Shown here: piece after piece, positions 19,354-58,097 of the stretch
Layout: the number at the start of each line of letters is the position of its first letter
Numbering within the stretch: the first letter of the stretch is position 1
Assembly (NCBI GenBank): GCA_030278955.1
Contig: JAOANR010000015.1
Coordinates: forward strand, 35,496,487-35,560,486
Direction of reading: 5' to 3'
DNA from: Hygrophila difformis
Lineage: Eukaryota > Streptophyta > Magnoliopsida > Lamiales > Acanthaceae
Length of the DNA: 64,000 bases
Notes under the pieces: model-generated
The model's database searches: none
What the model saw: only the letters and a program-made list of their open reading frames with translations
Told to the model about the DNA's origin: nothing
Made by a program: the position numbers and the translations under genes

Positions 19354-22300
19354 ATGCATTGTGTTGTCTCACTTATATTTAATATTGTTTTAATATTAAT
19401 TATATCTTGTTTTAATTACAACAAAATGAGGAACTATAAAAGTGATAATATATGTCTTATTGATAGTGCTTCAACGCACACGATACTAAAAGACATAAGG
19501 TATTTTTCCAATTTAAAAATGGGAGATACAAACATAAACACAATATGTGGCAGTGCAAATATCACACAAGGAATTGGCACAGCCAACCTTATTTTCCCAG
19601 AGGGAACAAAATTAATTGTGGAAAATGCACTCCTATCTCCCAAGTCTCGAAGAAATTTATTAAGTTTTAAAGATATCCGAGAAAATGGGTATCATCTCGA
19701 GACATCGACTTCAGAGAATGTCGAATATTTATTAATTACAAATACCACACATGGTAAGAAATATGTATTGGAAAAATTACCAGCTCTGTCTTCTGGATTG
19801 TATTTTTCAAAGATAAATACAACTGAAAATTATCACTTAGACCACATGTCTAATATTCCCCAAATAAACCAGAGGTTTATTGAAGGCCAGAGGCCCAATG
19901 ATAAACATCCCCAAATAAACCAGAGATTTATTGATGGCCATAGGCCCACTAATGAATATCATCCCAAAATAGGCCAGAGGTCTATTGGAAGCCATAGGCT
20001 TACTGATGAATATATGATATGGCATGATCGCCTAGGCCATCCTGGCTCTACAATGATGAGGTGAATTATTACAAAGAGTCATGGCCATTCATTAAAGGGA
20101 CAAAAATTGCTGCAACATAATGATTATATATGTGTTGCTTGCTCCCAAGGAAAATTAATTTCCAAACATTCACCAACAAAAATGGGAACTGAAAGCCCTA
20201 GTTCTCTTGAAAGAATTCAGGGCGATATATGTGGACCTATAGATCCACCATGTGGACCATTTAAATATTTTATGGTGCTAATTGATGCATCAACACAATG
20301 GTCCAATGTATCATTATTATCATCTCGCAACCATGTGTTTGCAAAATTACTTGCTCAAATTATTAAATTACGAGCACAGTTCCCTGATTATATAATAAAA
20401 AATATCCGATTGGATAATGCTGGTGAATATTCATCCCAGAGGTTTGATGAATATTGCATGTCAATTGGCATAACAGTTGAACATCATGTTGCTCATGTCC
20501 ATACACAGAATGGACTTGTTGAATCGCTTATAAAGCGTTTACAATTAATTTCCAGACCATTATTAATGAGATCTGGATTGCCATTGACAGCTTGGGGGCA
20601 TGGAATATTACATGCAGCAAAATTGGTGTGGTTAAGACCGACACATTATCATGAATACTCCCCTATACAATTAACATTTGGGCATGAACCCAATATATCC
20701 CATCTCAGAATATTTGGTTGCGCTGTGTATGTCCCGATTGCACCACCTCAGCGCACAAAGATGGGTCCCCAACGTAGATTGGGAATATATATCGGGTATG
20801 AATCACAATCGATTATTCGATATCTCGAACCATTAACTGGTGATTTATTTACTGCGAAATTCAAAGATTGTCATTTTGACGAATCTCATTTCCCGACATT
20901 AGGGGGAGACAGAAATCAACCAAAGAAAGAAAAAGAAATCAACTAGAAAACACCGTTAGACTTCTTCGATCGTCGTACAAATGACTGTGAACTAGAAGTA
21001 CAAAGAATTGTACATTTGCAGAGTATTGCAAATCAATTGCCGGATGCATTATGCGACTCTAAAAGAGTAACTAAATCTCATATACCGGCAGCGACTGTTC
21101 CAATCAAAATTAATGTTCCAGAGGGACCAATTACAAGAGCCAAATATGAATCTACTGCACGCTTGAAGCGTGGTAGATCACCAGGTTCCAAAGATAAAAA
21201 TCCTCGAAAGAAAAGAGGATCACAAATCATTGAAAGTGACAAAATTGCAGAAAATATTCCAGAGGAAAAAGAAGCACTTGAAGAGAAAACTGCTCCAGAG
21301 GAGCAGGAACTTGCAGTTCCAGAGGACACATGAAATTGAAAATAATGAAATATCAATCAATTTTGTCACAAGCAGAAATATTTGGAATCGAGATGCAATT
21401 ATCATAGATAATGTATTCTCGTACCACATAGCACTTGACATCATAAATGATGACGAGGATCATGAACCAAATTCGGTTGATGAATGTCGGAAAAGAAAAG
21501 ATTAGCCAAAATGGAAAGATGCAATCCAATCTGAATTGGATTCACTGGCTAGACGAAATGTGTTTGGACTGATTGTCAAAACACCAAAAAATATAACGCC
21601 AGTCGGATACAAATGGGTTTTTGTAAGAAAAAGAAATGACAAAAATGAAATTGTCAGGTACAAAGCGAGATTAGTCGCCCAAGGGTTCTCACAGAGACCC
21701 GGATTTGATTATGATGAAACATATTCCCCTGTAATGGATGGGATAACATTTAGATATCTTATCAGTTTAACAGTCCATCAAAATCTTGAAAATGAGATTA
21801 ATGGATGTTGTTACTGCGTATCTGTATGGAAATTTAGATACAGATATCTATATGAAGATCTCAGATGGATTAAAATTGTCAGAGACATATGAATCAAATC
21901 CTAAACATATGTATTCCATCAAATTATAAAAATTCCTATATGGACTGAAACAGTCCGGGCGAATGTGGTATAACCGACTCAGTGAGTCTTTGGTACAAGA
22001 AGGTTATAGAAATGACCCAATCTGTCCATGTATTTTCATTAAGAAAAATGGACAAGAATTTGTAAGCATTGCAGTTTATGTTGATGATCTCAACTTGATT
22101 GGAACTCCAGAGGAGCTCCAAAAGGCTGTTGAATACTTGAAAAAGGAGTTTGAAATCAAAGATTTTGGTAAAACCAATTAATGCCTTGGTCTGCAAATTG
22201 AATATTTAAATAATGGAACTTTTATCCATCAAACAGCTTATACTCAGAGAGTATTAAAGCGATTTTATATGGATAAAGCACATCCATTGAGTACTCCAAT

Positions 22301-23081
22301 GGTCGTAAGGTCACTTGATATAAAAAAGGACCCATTTAAACCACAAGAGGCAGATGAACAAATTCTTGGACCAGAGGTCCCATATTTAAGTGCCATAGGT
22401 GCTTTAATGTATCTCGCCAACTGCACTAGACCAAATATATCATTTGCAGTAAATTTATTAGCGAGATTTAGTTCATCTCCTACAAGACGACATTGGAATG
22501 GAGTTAGACATATATTTCGTTATCTCCAAGGAACTATTGATCTTGGGTTATTTTACCCAAATGATTATCGACATGAAATAGTCGGCTTTGCTGATGCTGG
22601 ATATTTGTCAGATCCACATAAAGCCAAATCTCAAACTGGTTATGTTTTTACATGTGGCGGTACTGCAATTTCATGGAGATCAATGAAGCAGACATTGACT
22701 GCTACTTCCTCAAATCATGCTGAAATTTTAGCAATCCATGAAGCCAGTCGAGAGTGTGTATGGTTGCGATCTGTGATGCACCATATATTGAAAAATTGTG
22801 GCATAGCTACTGAAGAAAAGATACCTCCAACAATTTTATATGAAGATAATGCAGCTTGTATAGCAAAATTGAAGGGAGGGTATATTAAAGGAGATAGAAC
22901 GAAACACATTTCACCAAAATTTTTCTTCACTCATGATTTACAGAAAAATGGTGAAATAGATGTGCAACAAATCCGTTCAACTGATAATCTTGCAGATTTG
23001 TTTACCAAGGCACTACCAACAGCAACATTCGAGAAGTTGGATAAAAATATCGGGATGCGCCAACTAAAGAATCTCAACTGA
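19354..23081 (+). pseudogene. Copia pol remnant: protease, integrase, reverse transcriptase, RNase H
   Basis: 19354-20064 holds the aspartic protease (CLIDSASTHTILKD) and the pre-integrase motif (WHDRLGHPGSTMM). Between them is a tandem run of three about 17-18-residue repeats (PQINQRFIEGQRP, PQINQRFIDGHRP, PKIGQRSIGSHRL). A TGA at 20062 interrupts the frame before the integrase (20065-20943: GDICGP, RLDNAGEY and QNGLVES supply the D, D, E residues). A TAG at 20944 and later frameshifts (about 21320, 21500, 21890-21960) cut the rest. Reverse transcriptase shows KWVFVRKRNDKNEIVRYKARLVAQGF and the YVDDLNLIGT active site. RNase H shows ADAGYLSDPHKAKSQTGYVF and the HISPKFFFTHDL end. Confidence 0.92.
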
Positions 23082-23205
23082 TGCTTTGATCAGAGGGATA
23101 AATTAATATATAAGAATTATGTACTCTTTTTCCTTCACTAGATTTTTCTCCCAGAGGGTTTTTATCTAGTAAGGTTTTAACGAGGCATATTCTTTATATC
23201 GAAGA

Positions 23206-23219
23206 CATCCAAGAGGGAG
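23206..23219 (+). other. Polypurine tract of copia element
   Basis: Purine-rich CAAGAGGGAG lies immediately before the 3' LTR. Confidence 0.7.
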
Positions 23220-23539
23220 TGTTATGAAAGATGCATGCATTATTATGGATGTCCCCACAAAAGAAGACTTATGTGCATCTAACAAGACTAATGTGGCTCT
23301 ACCTAGTTAATAATTAAAGACTTTTGATGCATCATGTCGGCAATATATTTGTATAAATACTAGGTGTGATTGTAATGAGAATTCATTCATTCTTACACTA
23401 TCAAATCTCTCTCTTTTGCTTTCCTGCTACACTGCACACTTTATAAATTACATATTCTATATACATATAATAAAAGTCACATACACATATTATATCACAC
23501 ACATCCTAATAACTATATACTTGTAATAATTTCACAACA
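23220..23539 (+). repeat. 3' LTR of copia element
   Basis: Same sequence as the 5' LTR with two short insertions (ATGC near 23235 and CATGTC near 23335) and about three substitutions. Confidence 0.95.
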
Positions 23540-23842
23540 ACGTCAATATAATTCCTCAAACTTTCAATCAAATTTTGGGTTGGATTGGATTTCTCAAATC
23601 ATAAAAAAAAATAATACTAAAAGACACTGCAAGACATGAGAAATCTGTCCCGGTCCCAAAATTGTCATTTTATTGAAATACAAAGGGCCACCAAATCAAG
23701 TGGACTAGAAAACATGTGTCATTTCATTAACGGATAAAATAAAAATGTGGACTAGTATGTATATAGTACTCCAATAAGTATGGGCGTCGCTGATTGATGG
23801 TTTTATGCGATTTCTGCAGCTGCTTCCAGTGTACCCATAGCG

Positions 23843-25174
23843 ATGCTACGAGACTATTGCTGCGGCCTCTTCGGAGATGCCGCCTCCGACTTCGCCGACC
23901 TTGACCCTGTTCTTCTGGTGAGCGGTATAGCCGGCTCCATCCTACACTCCAAGAACAAGAAACTGGGTTTCGAAACCCGGGTATGGGTTCGCTTATTCTT
24001 AGCTGATCTGGAGTTCAAGAAGAAGCTCTGGTCCATTTACAATCCCCAAACAGGTTCCTTTTTTTTTTTTGGTATTTTTAGCCTTGCAATCGTTGTTTCT
24101 ACTTTGAGGTCTTCTGTTTAATTTTGCTTTTGATATGCTTTGTGAATTCTTAGGGCGTGCGGAGCCGCTGGACGACAGTACGGAGATAATTGTGCCTCAA
24201 GATGATCATGGGCTTTACGCCATTGATATTCTGGACCCTTCTCCAGTAAGCTTCAATTGGACCCCAATTTTGTTCTCTCTGATTTTCTGGCTATTTTGTT
24301 TTATGTGTTGCCGTGTTGGTTTTTGTAGTTTATTAAGCCTAAAGTACTTCTTAGTTTTTTGTTCGTTACTGACTTAGACCATCTCCAATGGTCCCCTAAA
24401 ACCTAAAATGGGGTGGCATTTTCTCTCCAACAATACCCTAAAACAAAACCTATTTTAAGTTTTTTTGAGTTTTATGAATAGTAAATACTCAAATTTGAGT
24501 ATTTACTATTCATAAACCTATATCACTTTTTGCAATTAAATTAATTGCAATTTCATCCCTCCAATTGTTGCAAATTGAATATTGATCTAATTTTGTATTA
24601 TACTTGATAATTATACTTCATATAATTTTTTTATTAAATAAATTTTATATTTAATTAGATTAGAAATTTTAAGGTTTCTTTATAAAATAAATTTTAAACA
24701 TAAAGATAACTAAATTTTTAAAGTTTTGGTACAATCTTAGCAATCATTAAAAAAATTACATTAACATATGAAAATATAATTAAACATAACACATCTCAAA
24801 TACTTAAAAAAATGTACAAAATTAAACAACTAAATAACTACGCAAACGGAAAATTAAGTTAATAGTCATCTAAATCAACATCGGATCATCCAACATTATT
24901 GAAATACGTAGATGAATTTGTATTGAATTTATGTGGGGTTAATGTAGAATTTATAAGAAATGAATGGTATGATTGAAAAGATAATAAGTTTGTATGGAAA
25001 AGAATATATAGAGAATATTCTTTTAAGTTTGAGTTTAGTGTAAATGGTTGGAGATGAATTACTGTTTGATGTGACATTTACTGTAAAATGGGTTTGAGTT
25101 TGGTGTTGGCTATTGGAGATGCCCTTACTGTATTACTTTTGACGGATCAGGCAGGATGGTTAGTTCAAGATTGG

Positions 25175-25217
<43 letters not shown>

Positions 25218-28200
25218 TTTTATAAATTTGTTCTGTTTCTATTCTATTTGCCCTGTGCCATCGTCCTTGTTGCTGAGCTATGTATCTTATGCATATTTCC
25301 CCTGACTTTCCAGTTTGTGAAGTGTCTGCATTTGACCGATTGCTACCATTTTCATGATATGATTGACATGCTTGTCAATTGTGGGTATAAAAAAGGGACA
25401 ACATTATTTGGATATGGTTATGATTTTCGGCAAAGCAATCGGTAGTTTCTTCCTCTGGCTTTTTGTTTTGTTTTTTTTTTTTTTTTTCCAATTATAATAT
25501 GTTCCATCTTATCCATGAGTGTGTCTTGAGTATGTTAATCCGTTTCATGGTTTCAGTATTGATATGTTACTGGACGGCCTAAAAGAGAAACTCGAGGCAG
25601 CATATAAGGCGTCAGGGGGACGGAAAGTCAATATAATATCGCACTCAATGGGTGGATTGCTGGTGTCGTGCTTTATATGCTTATATAGCGATGTATGTCT
25701 TAATTCATTCGCAACTTTCAATACCTGAGATGCTACTGTGAACTGTCTGATATATCCTTGAGTTCAAATGAGGACCCTTGGTTCAGGGTATCTGTTCATT
25801 CATGTGATGAATATGGTGAATTGGTAATGGAAAATTATCTACATCTAACACATAAATCTATAAAGAGGAAGATGCTATATATTATTTATTTAATCCCTAG
25901 CGTATATTGTCTCTGTGTCTGTTTTAACATAATGATTCACATGATGCTTTGATACGAATCTGCAAATTTTCTCATTGAATGATTACAAACGGATACCTAA
26001 TTTGTGAATTGACCTCCAAACTGCAGATCTTTTCCAAATATGTGAATAAGTGGATCACTATTGCCACTCCATTCCAAGGTATTTTGCACCACGTTTTGCT
26101 TGAGTTATTGTATTTTAAAGAACACGGACACGCATGCACATATTTGCTCAAGTATGCTTATGTTTCAGATCGAAAGCTTATAAATGGAGTTCTTTTATGT
26201 ATCTTGCCACGAGCTGAGTTCACATACACACTTTATACTCACAATCTATTGCAGATATGCACTTTATACTCTCAAGACTGCTTGACTCTAGATCCTCCCC
26301 CTTTAAACGGGTAGATCAACAAACCACTAACCATGCTAGGTTGCAACCCAAGTTTTTAATTATTGAAGCATTTGAAACTAAAAGGACATTTCTCTTTTCT
26401 CATAGTACCTCAGGTTGTTGGCATTGTAAAGTGCATTGTTTCATGTACAGCAGAAGTCATCTAGATGTTTATTGTTTTTTACTGTTTACCTGCATGTTTG
26501 TGCACTAGTTGTTTCATTTAATAGATTTCATACTCTGACTACTGCTTGTAGAATTTCTTGTTTGCATATATTGGGACAAAGACAAACAACTAGCTAAAGG
26601 ACATGCTATGTTGTACAGGCGCTCCAGGGTGCATCAATGATTCAATACTCACTGGAATGCAGTTTGTTGAAGGTTTTGAAAGCTATTTTTTTGTGTCAAG
26701 ATGGACAATGCACCAATTGGTAAGCCAGCTTGTTAGTGAATGTCGTTTGGATTTTTTTTACCTTGACATAAAATTTATGTCCTTGTATTGTATCCCTTTG
26801 GACCTTCACGAGTGTATTTTATTCTTTTCAGTGTCGCAGAGCTTTTATACTATTATTCTAGCCTTTCTTCTTTTTATTATCTATTTATAATTAATTCCCC
26901 ACAATCCATGATGCAGAAGTGAGTTGTTAAACGTTCATGTCAAAATAGGTGTGTGGCAATGTGAGTTGGTCTCAAACAAGGTGAAAGAGAGGCTATTTTT
27001 TTTTAATATTTTTTTTAAAACTTTTTTATATGATCGAAACCCTGATTCCGGTAGTGTCAATCAAAACAATATGATGGTTTCTAGTCGGATATGGCGATTT
27101 AGCCATCACCTTTCGTTTTACTTTTACACAAAGATGTCGTAGTATTATGTCTTGCATGTCGTTTGCATTCCATGATTCTGGTTGGTCTGCTTTGTCCTGA
27201 GACCAATTGATGCTATCTTGATATTCCTAGTTGGTTGAGTGCCCGTCTGTTTATGAGATGCTGCCAAATCCCGATTTCAATTGGAAGAAGGAACCAGTGA
27301 TTCAAGTTTGGAGAAAGCATACCAACAATGGAGAAACATCAGTAGAATTGGAATCCTATGATTGTAATAACTGCGTTACGCTGTTTGAACAAGCATTAGC
27401 GAACAACGAGGTACTCCTTTGATTCTTATTATGAGGCAGTTGACTAACGTAGCTTGAAGTTGAATTCAGATTCGATTTCTACTCATGTTCCTCATAGCAA
27501 CTTTACAATTTATTAATCATTACCTTACCTTGTTCTTACCAAGCAGTCTCTTAATTTTATGGCATTTTTTTTTTGAAGTGATGTATTTCATTCACTGTTG
27601 TCTTTTCATGTTGCAGCTAAACTACGGTGGAAAATCAGTTGCTCTGCCTTTTAACTCAGCAATCTATGAATGGGCATCCGGCACTCGAAAAATTCTCAAT
27701 AAAACTGAACTGCCCGAGGGAGTTTCCTTCTACAACATATATGGAACTTCTTTCGACACACCTTTTGATGTTTGGTAATTACTCCCTTTTCTTATCAGCT
27801 ACACAGACATGTTCCATACCGTTGTCTACATAAACAACAGATCTTGCATTTCGTCGTGTTGAGTTTTTAGTTTTGATTTTGTCAAATCGCCATGTAATAG
27901 TAATCTAAGACGGGAACAAGTTTCTTCTCCACTCACCTATTTTACCTATCCATGCCCAAACTTTTTGACGATTTGAATAATTGTTGTACACTCGACACAT
28001 GATTTGCATTTTTCTCCCCTATGCAGCTACGGTTCAGAATCTTCTCCCATCGAAAAACCATCAGAGATATGCCACTCTACGGTGAGTATCTTGCATATGT
28101 CACGCCTGTGAACTTTTAATACAAGAAACTCCCATCGGGGGTTTCTCACATTCACTTAGGCCTTCTCCCTCAAAAGAACCAACCTCTTCATAAAATTTTC

Positions 28201-28602
28201 GTATATTAACAATACTCAGGAGTATATATAACATTCATTCCTCAATTGTTTCAGCCAGAGTACTCTTATGTCGATGGTGATGGGACAGTCCCCTCCGAAT
28301 CAGCAATGGTAAACAGTTGCTACATTCTAACACTATTGCTCGGCAACTTCATTTTCTCAAGTTTATACAATGATGCACGCGCTCGTCATAGGTTCCCACA
28401 TCTTCGCCTCAATCCATTATTATCTACTGTGCAGGCAGATAGCTTTGAAGCGGTGGAAAGAGTGGGGGTGAAGGCAAGTCACCGAGGACTGTTAACTGAT
28501 GAGAATGTGCATAAACTAATCCAGAACTGGTTGGGCGTGTCTCCGAAGGACAAGGCAAAGAAGCACGCCAAGGCTCGTCGAAAAGTGGTGGATGCAATTT
28601 AG
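23843..28602 (+). CDS. LCAT3: LCAT3-type phospholipase A1 (lecithin:cholesterol acyltransferase family), 11 exons
   Basis: Predicted to hydrolyse the sn-1 acyl chain of phospholipids, as Arabidopsis LCAT3/PLA1 does. Exons: 23843-24053, 24154-24245, 25314-25441, 25557-25692, 26027-26078, 26619-26719, 27231-27410, 27617-27774, 28027-28081, 28255-28308, 28435-28602, totalling 444 residues (the family has about 447). Motifs in order: DPVLLVSGIAGSILHSKNKK with the oxyanion region, HGLYAIDILDP, GYDFRQSNRID, the nucleophile elbow ISHSMGG (Ser174), ITIATPFQGAPGCINDSIL, YVDGDGTVPSESAM (acidic residue of the triad, Asp378 or Asp380) and SHRGLL (His405). No signal peptide is visible, so it is probably cytosolic. 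All junctions follow GT-AG and keep frame. The order LCAT3 then metallophosphoesterase matches Arabidopsis chromosome 3. Confidence 0.95.
24377..25124. mobile_element. PIF/Harbinger-like MITE in LCAT3 intron 2
   Basis: About 750 bp with inverted ends GACCATCTCCAATGG (left) and GGGCATCTCCAATAG (reverse of right), flanked by TTA on both sides (24374-24376 and 25125-25127). The interior is AT-rich. A further pair TTTGAGTTTTATGAATAG / CTATTCATAAA at 24462-24520 forms a short hairpin. Confidence 0.7.
25177..25216. repeat. (ATT)n microsatellite in LCAT3 intron 2
   Basis: About 13 uninterrupted ATT units. Confidence 0.9.
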
Positions 28603-29025
28603 ATGAGATTGAAAATGAAGGTTGGGGGGTGAGGCTCCCAAGTCCCACCTACAATTCTTGCATTGGAGTTCAAATCAGCTGAAGATATACTATTACACGA
28701 TGATGACTTGAACTGACTTGTCTTTATGAGAGTATTCTTCTTATAGAATTACCTATTCACTGTCTGTCTGTATATTTCCCTTATCAGGTATTAAGCTTAT
28801 TAACACAATAGAACGGGAACAGGAAAAGAGAATAGCAACAGGCGTTTATAAACTGTTGACAATCAAGACCTAGTAGACAAGCATCTGGATAACTGTCTCG
28901 CGAGGCCTTTTCACACGTGTGTTATTGTTGAAATTATCACAACAGCAATATTCGATGATTCAACTATAACCTTCAAGATTTCAACTAAGCCCTGCTCCTA
29001 AATAGTGCTATCCACAGGCTACCCT

Positions 29026-29450
29026 ATGGGTGGTAACGAGTCGAGTCGAGCTCGAGTAATGGGGTACTCAAGTTTGACTTGATGGCATTTTTCAGCTACT
29101 CGAGCTTGCTCGAGCTCAAGCTCGAGTCGAGTAGTTGAGCTCGAGCTCGAGTAGCTCAGTATTTTTTTTAATCAATCGAGTCGAGTAGTTGAACTCGAGC
29201 TCGATTATTTTTAAATTTTTTTTCCCTTCTCGAGCTTGAGCTCGAGTCGAGTACTCGAGCCTATTGAGTATTTTTTTTAAAAAAAATTTCTTTTAAAATT
29301 TAAAAAAATTTTAAAAAAACGAAAATGTACTCGACTCGAGCTCGAGCTCGAGCTCGACACTCGAGTGCCTTACTGGACTCGAATTTTTCGAGTACGAGTC
29401 GAGTTTTTTCGGAGTCGAGTTCCGAGTCGAGTTTGAATAGCTCTACTCAT
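29026..29450. repeat. CTCGAG/GAGTCGAG-rich dispersed element
   Basis: Runs of GAGTCGAGCTCGAG and similar words alternate with T-rich stretches. The left edge reads GGGTGGTAACGAGTCGAG. It is highly self-complementary, non-coding, and resembles the TTCGG element at 15.9 kb in design. Confidence 0.55.
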
Positions 29451-29483
29451 TAATCACTCATAGGCTACACTGCAAGGTTTAGA

Positions 29484-29908
29484 GCCTGTTTGGAATGACT
29501 TTTGAAGAATTGCTTTTGGCTTTTGTTTCTGCCAAAAACACTTATGATAGAAAAGAGGTGTTTGTTTTGGCTTTTGAAAAAAAGGCAAAAGCATCATGAG
29601 AAACTAAAAAAGTTCTTCCGGTGCTTCGCCAAAAGTACTTGGTAAAATGTGCAAAGACTTATATACCCCACTACTGAATATTCCATAAATTACACTATAA
29701 ATATATTTTATTATCATACTATTAAATAACATGTCCTTTTTAGTAATTGACACATTCCAAAAGCACATTTTTATTCATCCAAACATATTTTAAAAAAACC
29801 GCTTTCAAACATTCTATCGAAACACAAAAATTACATGCTTTTGCTTTTGATTTCTGCTTCTGTTTCTACTTTTGACTTCAGTTTTTTTCAAAAAGCTAGG
29901 GGCCCTTA
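29484..29908. mobile_element. Possible MITE (GCCTGTTTGG-type end)
   Basis: Left edge AGAGCCTGTTTGGAATGACTTT, then repeated CTTTTG/CAAAAG motifs pointing inward from both sides; right edge AAAAAGCTAGGGGCCCTTA. The inverted ends match only partly. Confidence 0.4.
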
Positions 29909-30101
29909 ATCATTCAAGGACTGGAATTGCCAAAAATTATAAAATAAATTAGTACTACATTAATTAAAAAAACCTTCTTTACTCTGATTCGAGTAGTGGT
30001 GCTCCCACCTATATGTTCTCCCTATAGGTTGGTTGGGAGTCCTTTCCTACCCATTTCGCATCAGGAAGGGAAGGGAGAAGGGCGAGTGGAAGAGGGCTCG
30101 G

Positions 30102-55707
<25,606 letters not shown>

Positions 55708-57618
55708 ATTTTTCACCTTTGAGAAATCATGTTGCTGCTGTAGGAATATTAAAATTTGTCTCCCTGCATATTCCTGAATCCTGAGTGGAAGGTAAGCATG
55801 CAAGAGAGCAATGAATATTGTGAAGATTTAGAAGATGAGAAGAACTAACATACTAGAGTAGTTTTTCTTTGGAAGTGAGCTACCAGAGACATGTCACCCA
55901 AAAGGTCATTATAGTATTCCTTGAGGAGGATTCTAAAGAGTTGTTGCAACTTGCAAGTAGTTATGAAGTTGAATTTAAAAATGGAAAGTATTGATCATAT
56001 GTATCATGAATAGGGAGGTGTTGGTGATGCAACCCCCTTGTTTTTTTTTTTTCAGAGAATACTGAACTTGGATGAATGAGGGAACTTCGGATAGGATATA
56101 AATAGTACTATATGTCATAGAGTAGCCGCTTTTGTTGGTTATAAAATGTGAATTGTGATTTCCCTCTGCTTCTTAAATCAAGAAGGTATATTGCCGAGGC
56201 TTGAGCGTCACTCTTCACAAAATATAAAATAAAATCAAGAAGGTATATTTTCTCCAGGTCAGTCTGCCACTCTGCCGTAATCAAGAATTCTCCAAGATCT
56301 TAGGCAACGGTCATGACTCTTCGTCAGGAAGCTGAGGTTCCCGGCAAACATACAAGATCTTCCGCCGGGCTCCACTGCAATGGAGGCGGACCGAGACTGT
56401 TATATAGTGATGCCGAGTGCTCGGGGGTTCGTTTCTTGCATATTCCAGTGGACTCTGACGATTACTCGGATCAAGATGATGATGATGACAATTACTCGGA
56501 TCAAGATGATATCCACATTCAGGAGGATATGCAAGGATGGCCTGTGTATCATTCTCTCTAGCATTTAAAAAGCAATGCAGTAATTCTGAAGGTCTTGGGC
56601 CACAGTGTTGCCTACAAGAGTCTGAAATCGCGACTAGAAAAACTCCGGCCAGGTTCTGTGTGGAGGGCCATGGAGGATCCTTGGGAATTAACTACATTTT
56701 CAAAAATGGGAACCAAATTTGGTGCAAAAACCAATGAGATTAACAATATTTTGGTGGCTTGAGTGAGAATGATGCCGAATTTACCACTTTATGCATATAC
56801 TCGAAAGGTCCTTCGAACTTCGAAGGGTGGGGGATATCTATGATTGGTAAAGTGGTAAGCATAAACATTTTTATTATTCGTTGGAGCCTGTATGGCTTTT
56901 ATTATTCGTTGGTTTGCCCTCTTTAATAGTTTTTAAACATTTAAAATCAATATTTAGTTATATTTATATGAGTTAAGATAAGATAATTATATCCAATATA
57001 TTTTTAATTTTTAAATTTTGAAATTGATTAAGGGTGAAGATATGCATATATTGAGTATAATATAGGCGAATTATTCCCAATCCATAAATTTATTTTTCAT
57101 ATATTTATACCAAATAGATGTAGTGATGTGGATCCCAATATTATTTTTTTAATTACGAAACGCAGTTGGTCTGAATGTATGAGGTTCTGGTAGCTTAAGC
57201 AAATGTCTCGAACCCAATGTGGCTTGAAGAGTTCTGCTTTGAGAGAGACAACTCTTCAATGCCCACCAGATTTTCGAGATATTAGTCTTGGGCATGTGGC
57301 TTGACGAATTCTGCTTTGAGAGAGAGACAATTCTTCAATGCCCATCAGATTTTTGAGATATTAGTCTTGGGCATATGGCTTGAGAATACCGGGTACACGT
57401 CAAACAAATACTACTCCTATTATTTTAATTTGGTACGGATGAAATTAATTAATTGATGGTGACTTTGTCAAATACTAGTACTATATTACAGGGCACACAG
57501 TATGAACAATAGTGGTGTAGTGTTGGGTGATTGGGGAGTTCTCTTCTTGTCCACTTGGGGATGCACTGGCAATGCCATCAATTTCACTGTCCCATTGGCA
57601 AATTGCCAATTACACTAC

Positions 57619-57651
<33 letters not shown>

Positions 57652-58097
57652 CACTTATGGACTTGTCCAATTTTGGTTACAATAGTATGACAATATAGTA
57701 GTCCTATTTATGGTAAGATAATAATTGAATAAGATTACATCCGCATAATAAGAATACAATGAAAAAATAATAATACTAGAATTTAGAGCCGATTAATGTC
57801 TTTAGCATGTTAGCAGCTGATATGTTGGGTGTTTGGTATCCCCGGATCTAGATTGGTTTCTCATTTTTTCTTCCTTTGCACTCCTCTTGCTGTATATTTT
57901 AGAGTTATTTTTTTTCCTTCTTTCACGACACTTGTTTTCCCGGATCCAGAGTTTTTTTGTTCCTCCAAAAACAAAATACTAATATTTAAAAAAATTAGCG
58001 GTAAACTATAAACGCGAAACGCTGAAAACTTCCCAAACATAGTCTTAATTAGTATCGAAAGAAGTAGAATAAAGTAATTGGCCTAAATTTGTAGAAT
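55708..58097. other. Intergenic region downstream of the metallophosphoesterase
   Basis: Holds the 3' untranslated region of the gene (to about 56000). A stretch at 56313-56720 has somewhat higher GC and an 82-codon open frame with a doubled DDYSDQDD/DNYSDQDD segment; I do not recognise it and cannot show it is a gene. Beyond about 56850 the DNA is AT-rich, with a tandem duplication (57.2 kb) and a T tract of about 32 bases near 57619. Confidence 0.4.
57219..57374. repeat. 78-bp tandem duplication
   Basis: Two adjacent copies of a unit starting GTGGCTTGA and containing TTCTGCTTTGAGAGAGA, TCTTCAATGCCCA and GATATTAGTCTTGGGCAT, about 90% identical. A third copy starts (ATGGCTTGAG) and breaks off. 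Confidence 0.9.

Larger units (their letters stand above)
17991..23539 (+). mobile_element. Ty1/copia LTR retrotransposon, complete ends, defective coding region
   Basis: 5.55 kb element with 310 and 320 bp LTRs starting TGTTATGAAAGATGC and ending TTTCACAACA, flanked by a perfect 5-bp duplication ACGTC (17986-17990 and 23540-23544). Domain order protease, integrase, reverse transcriptase, RNase H identifies Ty1/copia. The LTRs differ by only a few substitutions plus a 4-bp and a 6-bp indel, pointing to a fairly young insertion. The polyprotein is broken by stops and frameshifts, and no gag ORF is seen between 18301 and 19350, so it was probably mobilised in trans or decayed after insertion. 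It sits between the MITE cluster and the LCAT3 promoter. Confidence 0.95.
28603..30101. other. Intergenic region between LCAT3 and the metallophosphoesterase
   Basis: Contains the LCAT3 3' untranslated region (to about 28800), a CTCGAG-rich repeat and a possible miniature element, then the short leader of the downstream gene. No further coding exon was seen. Confidence 0.5.

Noticed and set aside
56313..56737. 82-codon frame with an Asp-rich repeat, possible small gene or pseudogene.
   Set aside because: No recognisable family and no convincing splice partners, so it is not called as a gene.
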